Source of the DNA: Porphyridium purpureum | Taxonomy: Eukaryota; Rhodophyta; Bangiophyceae; Porphyridiales; Porphyridiaceae | Assembly (NCBI GenBank): GCA_008690995.1 | Contig: VRMN01000014.1 | Location: 310,001 to 374,000 of the forward strand | DNA: 64,000 bases | Reading direction: 5' to 3' | In this document: one piece after another, positions 1 to 8,363 of the stretch | Position numbering within the stretch: position 1 is the stretch's first letter | How the letters are laid out: each line of letters opens with the position of its first letter | Position numbers and translations under genes: made by a program | The notes under the pieces: model-generated | What the model saw: the letters and a program-made list of their open reading frames with translations, nothing else | What the model was told of the DNA's origin: nothing | The model's database searches: none

Positions 1-1
1 C

Positions 2-1213
2 GGAAGATTCATGTTTGGGCTCGGCGACAGCGCCTTGGTCGTCCTGCAGGGCACCTGTCTGGCGTACGTATTCGGAAGCACAGCTTTGGCTGTTTCAGGA
101 CGAGCGTCACTACAACAGCGGTCAAGGATTCGCGGCGTGTCGCTTGGCTCCTCGTACGGGTTGATGATTGCCATGAGCCGGCTGACCACCATGGCATCGC
201 TTGGCGCACCGGCGTACATTGCGTCGCATTGCGCGCTGGGCGCCGTGTGTGTGCTGTGGGTTGCGTCGTTCCTGTGCTTGGTTTCTGTCACAGCCGCGCT
301 CGTTTTGTTGGTATGGGGTCCAGGCGTGTTGAAACATTGGAATCGCGCCCGACAGAAGCAGGCAGAGGAGCCACAACATGAGCAGCGGCTTGCACAGCGG
401 GGCGCGCAGCAAGCCAGTGAGCATGAAGAAGAGCGTGAGCAACACCTGCAGGAGGGCGACGGAGAAGAGGACGAGGATGAAAAAGTGGGCCTCCCGGTAG
501 AGCATGCACCCATATCGCCATTGAGGTGGATAACTGACGGCATTGCGCAGCTACACACAACGCACATAATCATCCTGTGTGTGTGGATGACCACTAGCAG
601 TGTGTTCTTTTCCTACTTGCATTTTTCGGTTGACTTTCTGACAACATCGTCGGCTTCGTCGCCGCACCCGATTTCGCCCGCGCACGCCGGACTTTACTCA
701 TCCGGTGTTCTTCTCGCATCATCGTGCCTATCACCACTTGTCGGTTTCGTCTTGGACCGCTTTGGCGGACGTCCACTGGTTATCATGGGGTCTTCGGCAC
801 TCATGAGCGTTGCGCTCGGTCTGTTCCTGGTGTTCGAAACGCACACGGCCGCGCTTGCCGCACACGTGCTGCTAGGCGTCGCGTTTGGACTTGCACCAGT
901 GACCTTGCTCAGCAGTATGGCGCTTGTTTCGCCTGCCGCTCTGCTGCCTTTCATGCTGGCCGCATTCAAAGTTGTTGAGAATATCGGCATGGCCGTCATG
1001 CACGTGTCCGTCGGCTCATTGGTGGACCGCAGTCACGGCTCGTACACAGCGGTTATCGCCGCCTTTGTCGGCATTAACTTGGTGGGCGCCGCGCTGGGCG
1101 GCGTGCTTCTTCTTCTGGATACTTCCACGCGCGTATCGGACCTATCGCCTCCAGGCGCCCGCGACCACATTGAGATTGACGAGTCCGAACCTTTACTAAA
1201 CCAGGCCCACTGA
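2..1213 (+). CDS. MFSD1-like major facilitator transporter, 5' end outside window
   Basis: Membrane transporter of the major facilitator superfamily, probably on lysosomal or vacuolar membranes. The frame is open to the window edge, and the first residues read GRF-MFGLG. This matches the GRFVFGLG-type motif after the first helices of MFSD1-like proteins, so the Met at position 11 is internal and the N-terminal helices lie upstream. About 403 residues are visible: hydrophobic segments, a long charged cytoplasmic loop rich in Glu/Gln (about residues 115-160), then six hydrophobic segments with an RFGGRP loop typical of MFS proteins. The tail ends in ESEPLL, an acidic dileucine signal like those that sort proteins to lysosomes; this is inference. 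The stop lies 1 bp before the next ATG on the same strand. Substrate is unknown; human MFSD1 is linked to dipeptide export. Confidence 0.75.
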   Translation, partial: GRFMFGLGDSALVVLQGTCLAYVFGSTALAVSGRASLQQRSRIRGVSLGSSYGLMIAMSRLTTMASLGAPAYIASHCALGAVCVLWVASFLCLVSVTAALVLLVWGPGVLKHWNRARQKQAEEPQHEQRLAQRGAQQASEHEEEREQHLQEGDGEEDEDEKVGLPVEHAPISPLRWITDGIAQLHTTHIIILCVWMTTSSVFFSYLHFSVDFLTTSSASSPHPISPAHAGLYSSGVLLASSCLSPLVGFVLDRFGGRPLVIMGSSALMSVALGLFLVFETHTAALAAHVLLGVAFGLAPVTLLSSMALVSPAALLPFMLAAFKVVENIGMAVMHVSVGSLVDRSHGSYTAVIAAFVGINLVGAALGGVLLLLDTSTRVSDLSPPGARDHIEIDESEPLLNQAH

Positions 1214-1214
1214 C

Positions 1215-2345
1215 ATGCGCGAAGACGCGGGACATGAGAGAGCCAAGCGGCCACGGCTACCGCCTCCAAGGTCACCCATGACTCCACCACCGGCACCACG
1301 TGTTTCGGCATCGGGGCGTGCGCAAAGCCCGCCGCGGCGGCAGGTGTCGTCCGGGTTGCGCCCGCCGTTGGGCGCGCAGCGCGCCGCAGAGAGTGGCGTG
1401 AATGTAGGGACCAGCAGTGAGGACGACAACGCGGCGGCCCTTGCGCTGCTGCTGCAGCAAGGTACACAAAGCCGACCGCAGTATCCAGACACCGTGCTCC
1501 AGGCACACGCTCAAACGAACACGGGTGCTCAAGGACAAGTCGGTGCGAGTCGCGCACCGGTGCAAGCGACGCCTGCAGGCCGGCCACCGGGAGGGCGCGG
1601 CATTGGTGCGGGCGCTGACTCTAGCGAGACGACAACACCAGAAAGCGTACCGCCATGGTCGCGTGTGCAGCCGCGCACGCCCATGCTACGAAGGCACTAC
1701 GCCGACGGCGGGACGCTTGGAGCTGCTGCTGGCATCGCGCCGACAGGTAACAGTCAGGCGAGCATCACGCCGTCGACTGTGTTGCTACAGCCGCCGCGCG
1801 GTGTCGTCAAGCACGCTGCGCAAGGGCCGAACCACTCGCTGACGTCATCATCCTTGTCTGGCTCGTCCAAACGCATCCAGAAGGAGCTGGCCGAATTGAG
1901 CGAAGTGGCGCTCGGCACGCACGGAAGCGCCCATGACCGGGAGCAATACTGGCCACGCACGCTGTACTTTGGCGGCCCGAAGGGTGACGACCTTTACTCT
2001 TGGCTGGTGGTTTTGGAAGGGCCCAGCGGTAGTCCATATGCCGGTGGCGTGTTCTTCCTCGACTTGACGTTTCCACCAGACTACCCTTTTAATGCGCCGC
2101 GGCTGATCTTTCGCTCGCGTATCTACCACTGCAACGTGAGCAGCCGGGGCAACATCCGTGGTACGGTGCTGGACGCATGGAGTTCGGCGTGCCGCGTGAG
2201 TGACGTCATGGACGGCCTTTGTCAATTGATGCGCGAACCCAGCGAGAATGAAGCCGCGAGCCCCGCGCTGGCGCATCAGATGACCACAGACCGTGCCAAG
2301 TATCTTGAAATCGCCCGGGAATGGACGCGCCGCTTTGCTCGATGA
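1215..2345 (+). CDS. UBE2E-like ubiquitin-conjugating (E2) domain protein lacking the catalytic cysteine
   Basis: 376 residues. The first ~215 are low-complexity (Pro, Arg, Gln, Ala) and look disordered. The rest is a full UBC fold: SSKRIQKELAEL helix, GGVFFLDLTFPPDYPF sheet, IYHCN at residues 303-307, and a C-terminal EWTRRFA helix. The IYHCN form (rather than HPN) and the N-terminal extension match the UBE2E branch of class III E2 enzymes. Where UBE2E has the ICLDIL active-site segment, this protein has IRGTVL: the catalytic Cys position is Arg315. It should not form a ubiquitin thioester and is better read as an E2 variant that may bind ubiquitin or an E3 non-catalytically (inference). The start 1 bp after the transporter stop is uncertain; Met22 (position 1278) is an alternative. 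Confidence 0.8.
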   Translation: MREDAGHERAKRPRLPPPRSPMTPPPAPRVSASGRAQSPPRRQVSSGLRPPLGAQRAAESGVNVGTSSEDDNAAALALLLQQGTQSRPQYPDTVLQAHAQTNTGAQGQVGASRAPVQATPAGRPPGGRGIGAGADSSETTTPESVPPWSRVQPRTPMLRRHYADGGTLGAAAGIAPTGNSQASITPSTVLLQPPRGVVKHAAQGPNHSLTSSSLSGSSKRIQKELAELSEVALGTHGSAHDREQYWPRTLYFGGPKGDDLYSWLVVLEGPSGSPYAGGVFFLDLTFPPDYPFNAPRLIFRSRIYHCNVSSRGNIRGTVLDAWSSACRVSDVMDGLCQLMREPSENEAASPALAHQMTTDRAKYLEIAREWTRRFAR

Positions 2346-2574
2346 AGGCCAGTCTCATCTTGACCAGGGGCGAGACCACTCGTGGCTGTGCTCCGCTTGG
2401 GGGGAAAACAAACATGAATGGGCGCCTGCGTGATGTGCAAAAAAGCGCGAGCGGGCTGCGCGAGCCGCAACGGCTCATGTCCAAGCAATGCTCCGTGCTC
2501 CGGAGCAGTTGAACACGACGAGAATTTCTAAAGCGGAAAAGTGAGGGTAATGTCGAAATAAGGCGGCGGTTGCT

Positions 2575-3585
2575 TTACTTGCCAACAAGGAAGCCGCCGA
2601 GCGGTACGGAGAGGTCCAACCTTGAGCCTTCGTGAAGCGAGCGCAGTAGAATTTCGTTCGAGGACGACTGACTGCGATACGAATAGCTTTCGGTGACTTC
2701 AACTTCGTACTGTCCTTGCGTGGGTATTCCCGCGCACTGGTAATTTCTGTGCATGACCGCTGGCGACTCGCCGGCCTCGACAGGAATGGACACGCGCACG
2801 CACACGTACTGGCCCGGCTTCTGCACGAGCGTGGGCTGGCCGTCCTCGGGCACCAGCGTGAGTTTGACGGCTTTGTTCTCGCCGTGCGACGCGACCGCTT
2901 CGAGGCGCTTTACAATGAACGGCCGGAAACCCTTCCATCCGCCGCGCTGCGAGGCACGTTCTTCGACCATCTCCTGCTGCTTGGTGATCATGAGCGTGGC
3001 CAGATACGCGTACGCCTCTGTCCACGCGTCCATGACGTCTGGGGTGGCGAGCTCGCCGAGTTGTGCTCGAATGGCGGACAAGAACCCGTTGCCCCACTCG
3101 AAAAACTGTTCTGGCTGGATATTGCGCGCGGCGTGCTTGGCCACGATCACCGACACGTGCCGCTCAAAGTCGCGTATGTTGTCAAGCGACCCGAGAAAGC
3201 GGAAGAGCATTTGCGCCACCACTTGCGCCTGGCCGTGGAGATGCATCTGCGGCTTTTCGCCAGCGCCGCTCTTCTTGCGCGCATCGTCCGCGCTGTCATT
3301 TCCGTGCGCGCGCGCCGTGCGATCCTGCATATTACTTTCGGAGCGGAACTCGAGCGAAAACAAGTGCCTCGCCGCTGGATCGGCAGTAAACAAGTGCTGG
3401 TATGTCGCCTCGGCAATCACCAACCGCCTCCCCTGCACGACATCCATGGTCTCCTTCATCTTCTCCACCGCGTGGTCCGACAACCTGTCCACGCGACGCA
3501 CGCCCGCGCATATCCACTCGTCCCCTGCGCCCTCTGTCGCATGCGCACCTCCATCCACAGGTCCGTCGGCTCCCAGCCCCGCCAT
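2575..3585 (-). CDS. Flavohemoglobin-like protein: globin plus FAD-binding domain, no NAD domain
   Basis: 336 residues. After ~34 unplaced residues comes a globin domain (about 35-205) with a B10-type Tyr62, a Gln-rich E-helix region and the probable proximal haem ligand His151 (VAKHAARN, compare QKHTSFQ of bacterial Hmp). DVMDAWTEAYAYLA is also Hmp-like. A ferredoxin-reductase FAD domain follows (about 215-335), with GGWKGFRPF, PGQY at 257-260 and RNY at 280-282 in the place of the RxYS flavin motif. The protein ends at GGFLVGK, where Hmp (about 400 residues) continues into its NAD(P)H-binding domain; no such domain is found just downstream in any frame. About 35 residues rich in Ser/Asp/Lys are inserted in the globin CD region (about 83-115). 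Typical flavohemoglobins are NO dioxygenases; without the NAD domain it would need an outside reductant (inference). Confidence 0.75.
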   Translation of the reverse strand: MAGLGADGPVDGGAHATEGAGDEWICAGVRRVDRLSDHAVEKMKETMDVVQGRRLVIAEATYQHLFTADPAARHLFSLEFRSESNMQDRTARAHGNDSADDARKKSGAGEKPQMHLHGQAQVVAQMLFRFLGSLDNIRDFERHVSVIVAKHAARNIQPEQFFEWGNGFLSAIRAQLGELATPDVMDAWTEAYAYLATLMITKQQEMVEERASQRGGWKGFRPFIVKRLEAVASHGENKAVKLTLVPEDGQPTLVQKPGQYVCVRVSIPVEAGESPAVMHRNYQCAGIPTQGQYEVEVTESYSYRSQSSSNEILLRSLHEGSRLDLSVPLGGFLVGK

Positions 3586-3859
3586 CGCACCTCGACCTCG
3601 TCACGGCCACCCTCCACTCGGTGGTTCCATAAACACTTCTGCCACAACAAACACACACATCCACCACTCCACCGACGCCCGAATCTGCGCGCGCACGGGC
3701 CGCAGTGTACCGGAAACACCAGTGCCGTCCTCCGTTCTACCGCGCACTCATCACTCCACACATACACCTTCCCTCTCACCTCTCTCCTTCTCTCCCTCCC
3801 TTCTCCCCCTAACTCTTTCCCGCCTAGCGCCCAACTCCGGAATCACGCTGCTTTTACAA

Positions 3860-4232
3860 ATTCGTTTGCAATGCATTACATATCTCTATAAAAATAGCAA
3901 CACTTTACTGCACAGCACTCGCGCCGATGTAATTTACAACTCCACATCAAACAAAACCACCGAACGCCGGTTCGCGCGCGCAACACCCGTCCACCATTCC
4001 TTTTCAATGCATTACATAGTGCCACTAAACATAACATTTTGAATACGCTTTCTTGTAATGTATGTAATGCGTGTAATGCCTCAAACACAAAGGTCACTTT
4101 CCTTTTTTTTTTTCCGTCCTTATCAGCGCGCATCCTTTACCCCGATCTTTTTCAAAATTCGTTTGCAATGCATTCCTCTCTACTATAAAAGCACCCTACC
4201 TTTCATAGTCGTCCACCGCGCACATGTAATTT
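3860..4232 (+). repeat. Diverged 297-bp-period repeat: TTCGTTTGCAATGCATT ... CTATAAAA ... ATGTAATTT
   Basis: Two copies share three anchors at identical spacing: TTCGTTTGCAATGCATT at 3861 and 4158, CTATAAAA 25 bp later (3886 and 4183), and ATGTAATTT 66 bp later (3927 and 4224). DNA between the anchors has diverged. Partial copies of the first anchor occur at 4005 (+), 4390 (reverse orientation, GCAATGCATTACAAACGAAT) and about 4517 (reverse). TGTAATG also repeats three times at 9-bp spacing (4054, 4063, 4072). The set may be duplicated promoter modules, since each has a TATA-like element, or remnants of a small repeat. Confidence 0.6.
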
Positions 4233-4549
4233 CTGACACGCTTTTTTCCAAGATTTCCCTTTCCATTTTTTCATCGGTCGTTGGCGCCTGTTCCACGCAA
4301 CGCGTCGTGTGTGCGTCTGCGGTATTTTCTCGCACAAATTACACACCGTTTGAATATGTCTGTGCAAATGGGGGTATTGGATGATATAACTGCAATGCAT
4401 TACAAACGAATTTCCTGGGTGTCAAGCGGTGTTTTCTAACGATTATTATTTTAATGTTGAGTGCAATGGTGGAGTGATGAACAGAAGTTATTATAAATGA
4501 GTGATTTAGTATAGAGTTGTAATGCATTTCAAAAGAATGTGTTAAAGAA

Positions 4550-4630
4550 GAAGAAGCGGAGGAACGGAGGGAGGGAGGAAGGGAGGAAGGGAGGGAGGAG
4601 GCGGGGAAGAGAAGAGGGAGAGAGTGAGGT
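4550..4630 (+). repeat. Homopurine (GGAA/GGGA) tract
   Basis: The + strand is almost pure A/G over about 80 bp, with repeated GGGAGG and GGGAAGGA units, upstream of the kinase gene. Such polypurine tracts can form triplex (H-DNA) structures; a role here is inference. Confidence 0.7.
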
Positions 4631-5152
4631 TGGGCGGGGTTTGAGGCGGGTGGCGGTGGATGGATGGTCGATGGAGAGTCCTGCAACGGTGCTTCGTGAG
4701 GGCTTTGATGTGGATACCGCCTCGGTTTTGAAATAGAGCGGGTTGGAAGTGGGTGGTCGATAGAGAGTGGATGTAAGAGCCGCGCGCGCGAGTCTTGTAG
4801 GAAGCACACAGACAGGAGGGCGTGTGGGAGAGAGAGACAGAGAGAGGCAGAGAGGCACACTTGCGAAGGGCGTGGTGGAGAGGGAGGTTGGATGGGCGGA
4901 GCGTCGCGAGAGGGAAAGGCGTGGCGAGAATTGGGACGGTAAGGGTGGTGGGCGCGTTGGGGTGGAGTGCATGCACAGTAACACAGTCGCATTCAGATTG
5001 TGTCTGGGTTTGCAGGGGTTTCGCGGCTGTTGACCCGCGCCGACGCGGTAGGCCTGGATAAGTGCGCCGACGAGCGCGATATCGTGCGGCGGACAAGAAG
5101 ACTGGCGTGCGGGACATCGCAGCGTCCGTCCAGATTCTAGGACGGCCCAACT

Positions 5153-7960
5153 ATGGTGACAACATCGTTCAAGAATAGGATGTCCTCCGGAAGCCAGGGC
5201 ATAACTAGTCGGAGCCACAGTCGTAGCGGCAGTGGGGGCAGCAGTGTTGATCACACAAGCCGGAATGTAAGCCGCAGTGTTACGCAAAACAGCGACCAAG
5301 TAGGCGCACAGGCGTCGCCGCACGGCGAAGGCGAGACGGACGGCACGCTTTCGACACGGCGTGAACTGGACGACCGCGCGCGTCCGGGCAGCGCTCAAGC
5401 CATCGCGTCCTCTGATTCGAGCCGTAGGCTCGTCAACTTTGACTCGGCCGAGGAGGAATCCGTACAGTCAACGCCTCCAGGCAGTGCACCGGCGCCTCAA
5501 GCGGCGGCACATGCGACCAAGGGTACGGAAATGAGCCGTACCAAGTCATCGTTTGGAGTGCGAGTCCGGTCGCTTAAGGACGTGTCACGCAAAATTTCCA
5601 GCCAAGACTCGTCGGCTGATACGCATCCACCGTCGGCACAGGCGCAAGCGCCTGCGCCAATCGCCATAATACGAAATAGCTCATTCGGATCACCGGATCT
5701 ACACGCTGTGCATAGCATGTCGAGTATCGTGGTTTCAAAGACCCTCGAGCGGGAGCAGCCGGCATCCGCACCGCCGGCACAGCTTGGAAATGGTAGCAGT
5801 ACCGGCTCTTTGTTTTTCCCGCGCATCTATGGACACAAGGCTGTGTCCGAAAGCACTCCTGCCAAGCTTAGCAACCATGTTGAGGGCCGGCCTCGATCTG
5901 GCTCGGACCCTGGCTGGCGAGACCCGCTGGCGCTTGTACGCGAGTCCCCAGTGATGCTGGGCGCCTTGGTACAAGCGAAGGAGGAACCCAACATGAGGCT
6001 AGCCAAGCTTCTAACCAGCAAAAACCCAAAGAATTGGGACAAGTATTGGTTAGAGTTGCGTGGCAGCGCGTGCGTCTTTTTTCTCGGCAAGCGCGGCTCC
6101 TGGGCGGTGATGAACAAGAAACCAAGTGGCCACGGCAGCCAAATCCGCAGCAGCAGCAGTGGCGGGTCGGGTGCTGCTTCGACTTTGGGACTGGGTAGTT
6201 CGACGAACAGCGGTCTCGATCGAACCAACACGCGCGTGGCCGAAAATGTAATCTCGTCGCGGCGGCGTACGTCCCATCCAGAAAACAAGACAAACGCGGA
6301 CGACAAGAGGGGCAGCGATGCAAGCCAAGGCCCCGCCCGCAGCCAGCACGCAGCGGCGCATGCAAACTACAACATTGCGACGCACATTTCACTTATGCAT
6401 CCTGCCCGACGGAGCTCGATGCGCAGCAAGACCGATCCTGTGGACCGCGTGTTCGGGCGCAGCATGTCAAGCGTCGAACTCGACATCGGCTCAAGCATAC
6501 GCGAATTGTCGCTCGGTGACGACGAACGCAGCGGCAGTGGGTATGGGGCCTCTGGGATCAGAGGCGGGAGCAAGGGCACGATGGGCAGCGCCGCCGCCTC
6601 GCGGCGCGAACGGCAGCTGCGCAGACGCAGTGACTATGTAGCCGATGCGGAGTCAATGGTAGCAACATTTTGCGTGTTTGGCTGTATTGTGGAGCGGAAG
6701 CGCATCGATATGTTGAAGATTCGCAAGGGTGCGGATGGCGCACCGCTCTTCCTACGCTTCAACTCGGTGATAGAATGCGATTTGTGGGAAGAGGCCCTGA
6801 GTCGCCTCGCACAACAAACGTACATTGGCATCTCTGACTTTAATTTGATCGCGCCTCTCGGTGCCGGGGCAGTTGCCAAGGTATTCCTCGTGTCAGAGCG
6901 CTCGTCTGGCAAACGGTACGCGCTAAAAGTGATTTCGAAAGCACATGCGTACGACACGCAGCAGGAATACAAACACGCAGTCGGGGAGCGGCTCAGCTTG
7001 CAGACCGTGTGTGGCTATCCGTACTTTGTGCAACTTCGCCACGCGTTTCAGACCCGTACGCGCTTGTACTTGGCGACAGATTTCTACGAAGGCGGCGACA
7101 TGCAGCAGTTTCTGTCCAAGCGTCTCACGCTCTCGTTGCCGTCGGCAAGGCTTGTGGCGGCGCAGCTCGTTTCGTGCCTGGAGATCCTCCACTCGCACAA
7201 CTTTTTGTACCGCGATCTCAAACCTGATAATATCCTCATTGACGCTGCCGGTCATATTCGGCTCGCCGATTTTGGTGTGTGCAAGCAGATTGCAGTGCCC
7301 TCTATCTCACCCACTGCCGGCAGCGCGGCAGCATCTGTGGGAGACGAATATATTAGCCGGACCATTTGCGGCACGCTTAGCTACGCCGCCCCAGAAATGC
7401 TTGCGCTGCGGGGCTACAGCTATAGTGTGGACTTTTGGAGCCTCGGTGTCGTGCTGTACGTGCTGGTGGTGGGAAGTTTACCACTGGACGACGACAAGGT
7501 GATGGCGCTTGTGCAGCGTATCAAGTACGCGGCAGAGAACCATTCTTCGCGTGACGAGGGACTCATTTACGCTGACATCCAGACACCAGATATTACATTC
7601 CCACCCGACTGCGACATCAGTTTCAAGCACCTGGTTCAGTCTCTCATGATACCAAACCCACAAGAACGCGAGCGGGGCGGTTTTGCCGAGTTTAAGAAGC
7701 ACGCGTTTTTCGATGGCGTCGACTGGTCCGATATTGACAGCAGCTCGCCTTCAGCGGTACCAGAGCTCAAGGAGTATGTCGGTGGAGGCAAAGATGAGCT
7801 GCGCAACTTTGACGTACGCGCATGGAAGCATCTCGTGTTGGAGCCCGACGAGGAGGATACCACATACGGCGATATTAGCTTGTGGCCACCGTCTGCAACG
7901 CGCAAAATCCTTATGGAAGATCCGATGATTGCAGGATTCACCTACTCTTTCGCTCCATGA
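5153..7960 (+). CDS. PH-domain AGC protein kinase, Akt/SGK-like layout
   Basis: 935-residue Ser/Thr kinase. Residues 1-~278 are Ser-rich and probably disordered. A PH domain appears split: first half ~280-320 (NWDKYWLEL, FFLGKRGSWAV), second half ~501-555 (CVFGCIVERKRIDMLKI, DLWEEALSRLAQ), separated by ~180 low-complexity residues. The kinase spans ~562-853: glycine loop LGAGAVAKV, ATP lysine K592 (YALKV), catalytic YRDLKPDN with D688, ADFG with D706, activation-loop Thr737 in TICGT, and APEM. The C-terminal tail ends GFTYSFAP; this resembles the AGC hydrophobic motif, with Thr930 as the likely phosphosite. PH, kinase, then hydrophobic motif is the Akt order, but the long N-terminal extension is unlike animal Akt. 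It probably acts at phosphoinositide membranes downstream of a PDK1-type kinase (inference). Met10 is an alternative start. Confidence 0.85.
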   Translation: MVTTSFKNRMSSGSQGITSRSHSRSGSGGSSVDHTSRNVSRSVTQNSDQVGAQASPHGEGETDGTLSTRRELDDRARPGSAQAIASSDSSRRLVNFDSAEEESVQSTPPGSAPAPQAAAHATKGTEMSRTKSSFGVRVRSLKDVSRKISSQDSSADTHPPSAQAQAPAPIAIIRNSSFGSPDLHAVHSMSSIVVSKTLEREQPASAPPAQLGNGSSTGSLFFPRIYGHKAVSESTPAKLSNHVEGRPRSGSDPGWRDPLALVRESPVMLGALVQAKEEPNMRLAKLLTSKNPKNWDKYWLELRGSACVFFLGKRGSWAVMNKKPSGHGSQIRSSSSGGSGAASTLGLGSSTNSGLDRTNTRVAENVISSRRRTSHPENKTNADDKRGSDASQGPARSQHAAAHANYNIATHISLMHPARRSSMRSKTDPVDRVFGRSMSSVELDIGSSIRELSLGDDERSGSGYGASGIRGGSKGTMGSAAASRRERQLRRRSDYVADAESMVATFCVFGCIVERKRIDMLKIRKGADGAPLFLRFNSVIECDLWEEALSRLAQQTYIGISDFNLIAPLGAGAVAKVFLVSERSSGKRYALKVISKAHAYDTQQEYKHAVGERLSLQTVCGYPYFVQLRHAFQTRTRLYLATDFYEGGDMQQFLSKRLTLSLPSARLVAAQLVSCLEILHSHNFLYRDLKPDNILIDAAGHIRLADFGVCKQIAVPSISPTAGSAAASVGDEYISRTICGTLSYAAPEMLALRGYSYSVDFWSLGVVLYVLVVGSLPLDDDKVMALVQRIKYAAENHSSRDEGLIYADIQTPDITFPPDCDISFKHLVQSLMIPNPQERERGGFAEFKKHAFFDGVDWSDIDSSSPSAVPELKEYVGGGKDELRNFDVRAWKHLVLEPDEEDTTYGDISLWPPSATRKILMEDPMIAGFTYSFAP

Positions 7961-8363
7961 GCGTTGATCTGAGCACATGAACATGTAAATTTGTAAAGTT
8001 CAGTTCAGGCTTTGGTTGCTTGGTTCTGGCTCGGCTCTGGTGCCCGTCTGTCGCGCGCGCTGCTGGGTGACATGGCCGCCGTACGACATCCCCAGATCAA
8101 GCCTTCGCTCCACTTGTACATCAGTGCGGCAGGACCACTTACACCCACTTTCCCTCTCTCTTTGTCGTGGCGTTTGTGCGTCCACGGGTGCCATGCTCTA
8201 TAAGACACGAGCCTCAACAAGGAGCAGACAGCAGGACAAACACCCGCACGTTTGACGCGCCATGAAATCACGCTTGCAGCCCCCATTGTGCCTTGGCAGT
8301 GAATGGCGAGAAAACGACAAAAAAAAAACGAAAGCCAGCGGAATCTTACGTTCTCTTGTGCGT
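7961..8363. other. Convergent intergenic region
   Basis: 403 bp between the stops of the kinase (+) and the ARMC8-like gene (-). It presumably holds both 3' ends. I see no RNA gene, repeat or conserved motif in it. Confidence 0.5.

Larger units (their letters stand above)
3586..5152. other. Non-coding gap between divergent flavohemoglobin-like and kinase genes
   Basis: About 1.57 kb between two divergently transcribed genes. It holds a family of short motif repeats (3860-4520, listed separately), a homopurine stretch (4550-4630) and GA-rich DNA up to 5000. The long open frames seen across it are low-complexity and share no domain. It presumably carries both promoters. Confidence 0.6.

Noticed and set aside
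2716-4042. Long + strand frames (391 and 429 codons) opposite the flavohemoglobin-like gene
   Set aside because: They are antisense shadows: the - strand frame has clear globin and FAD motifs, while these show no domain and become Ser/Thr/Pro-rich low complexity beyond 3600.
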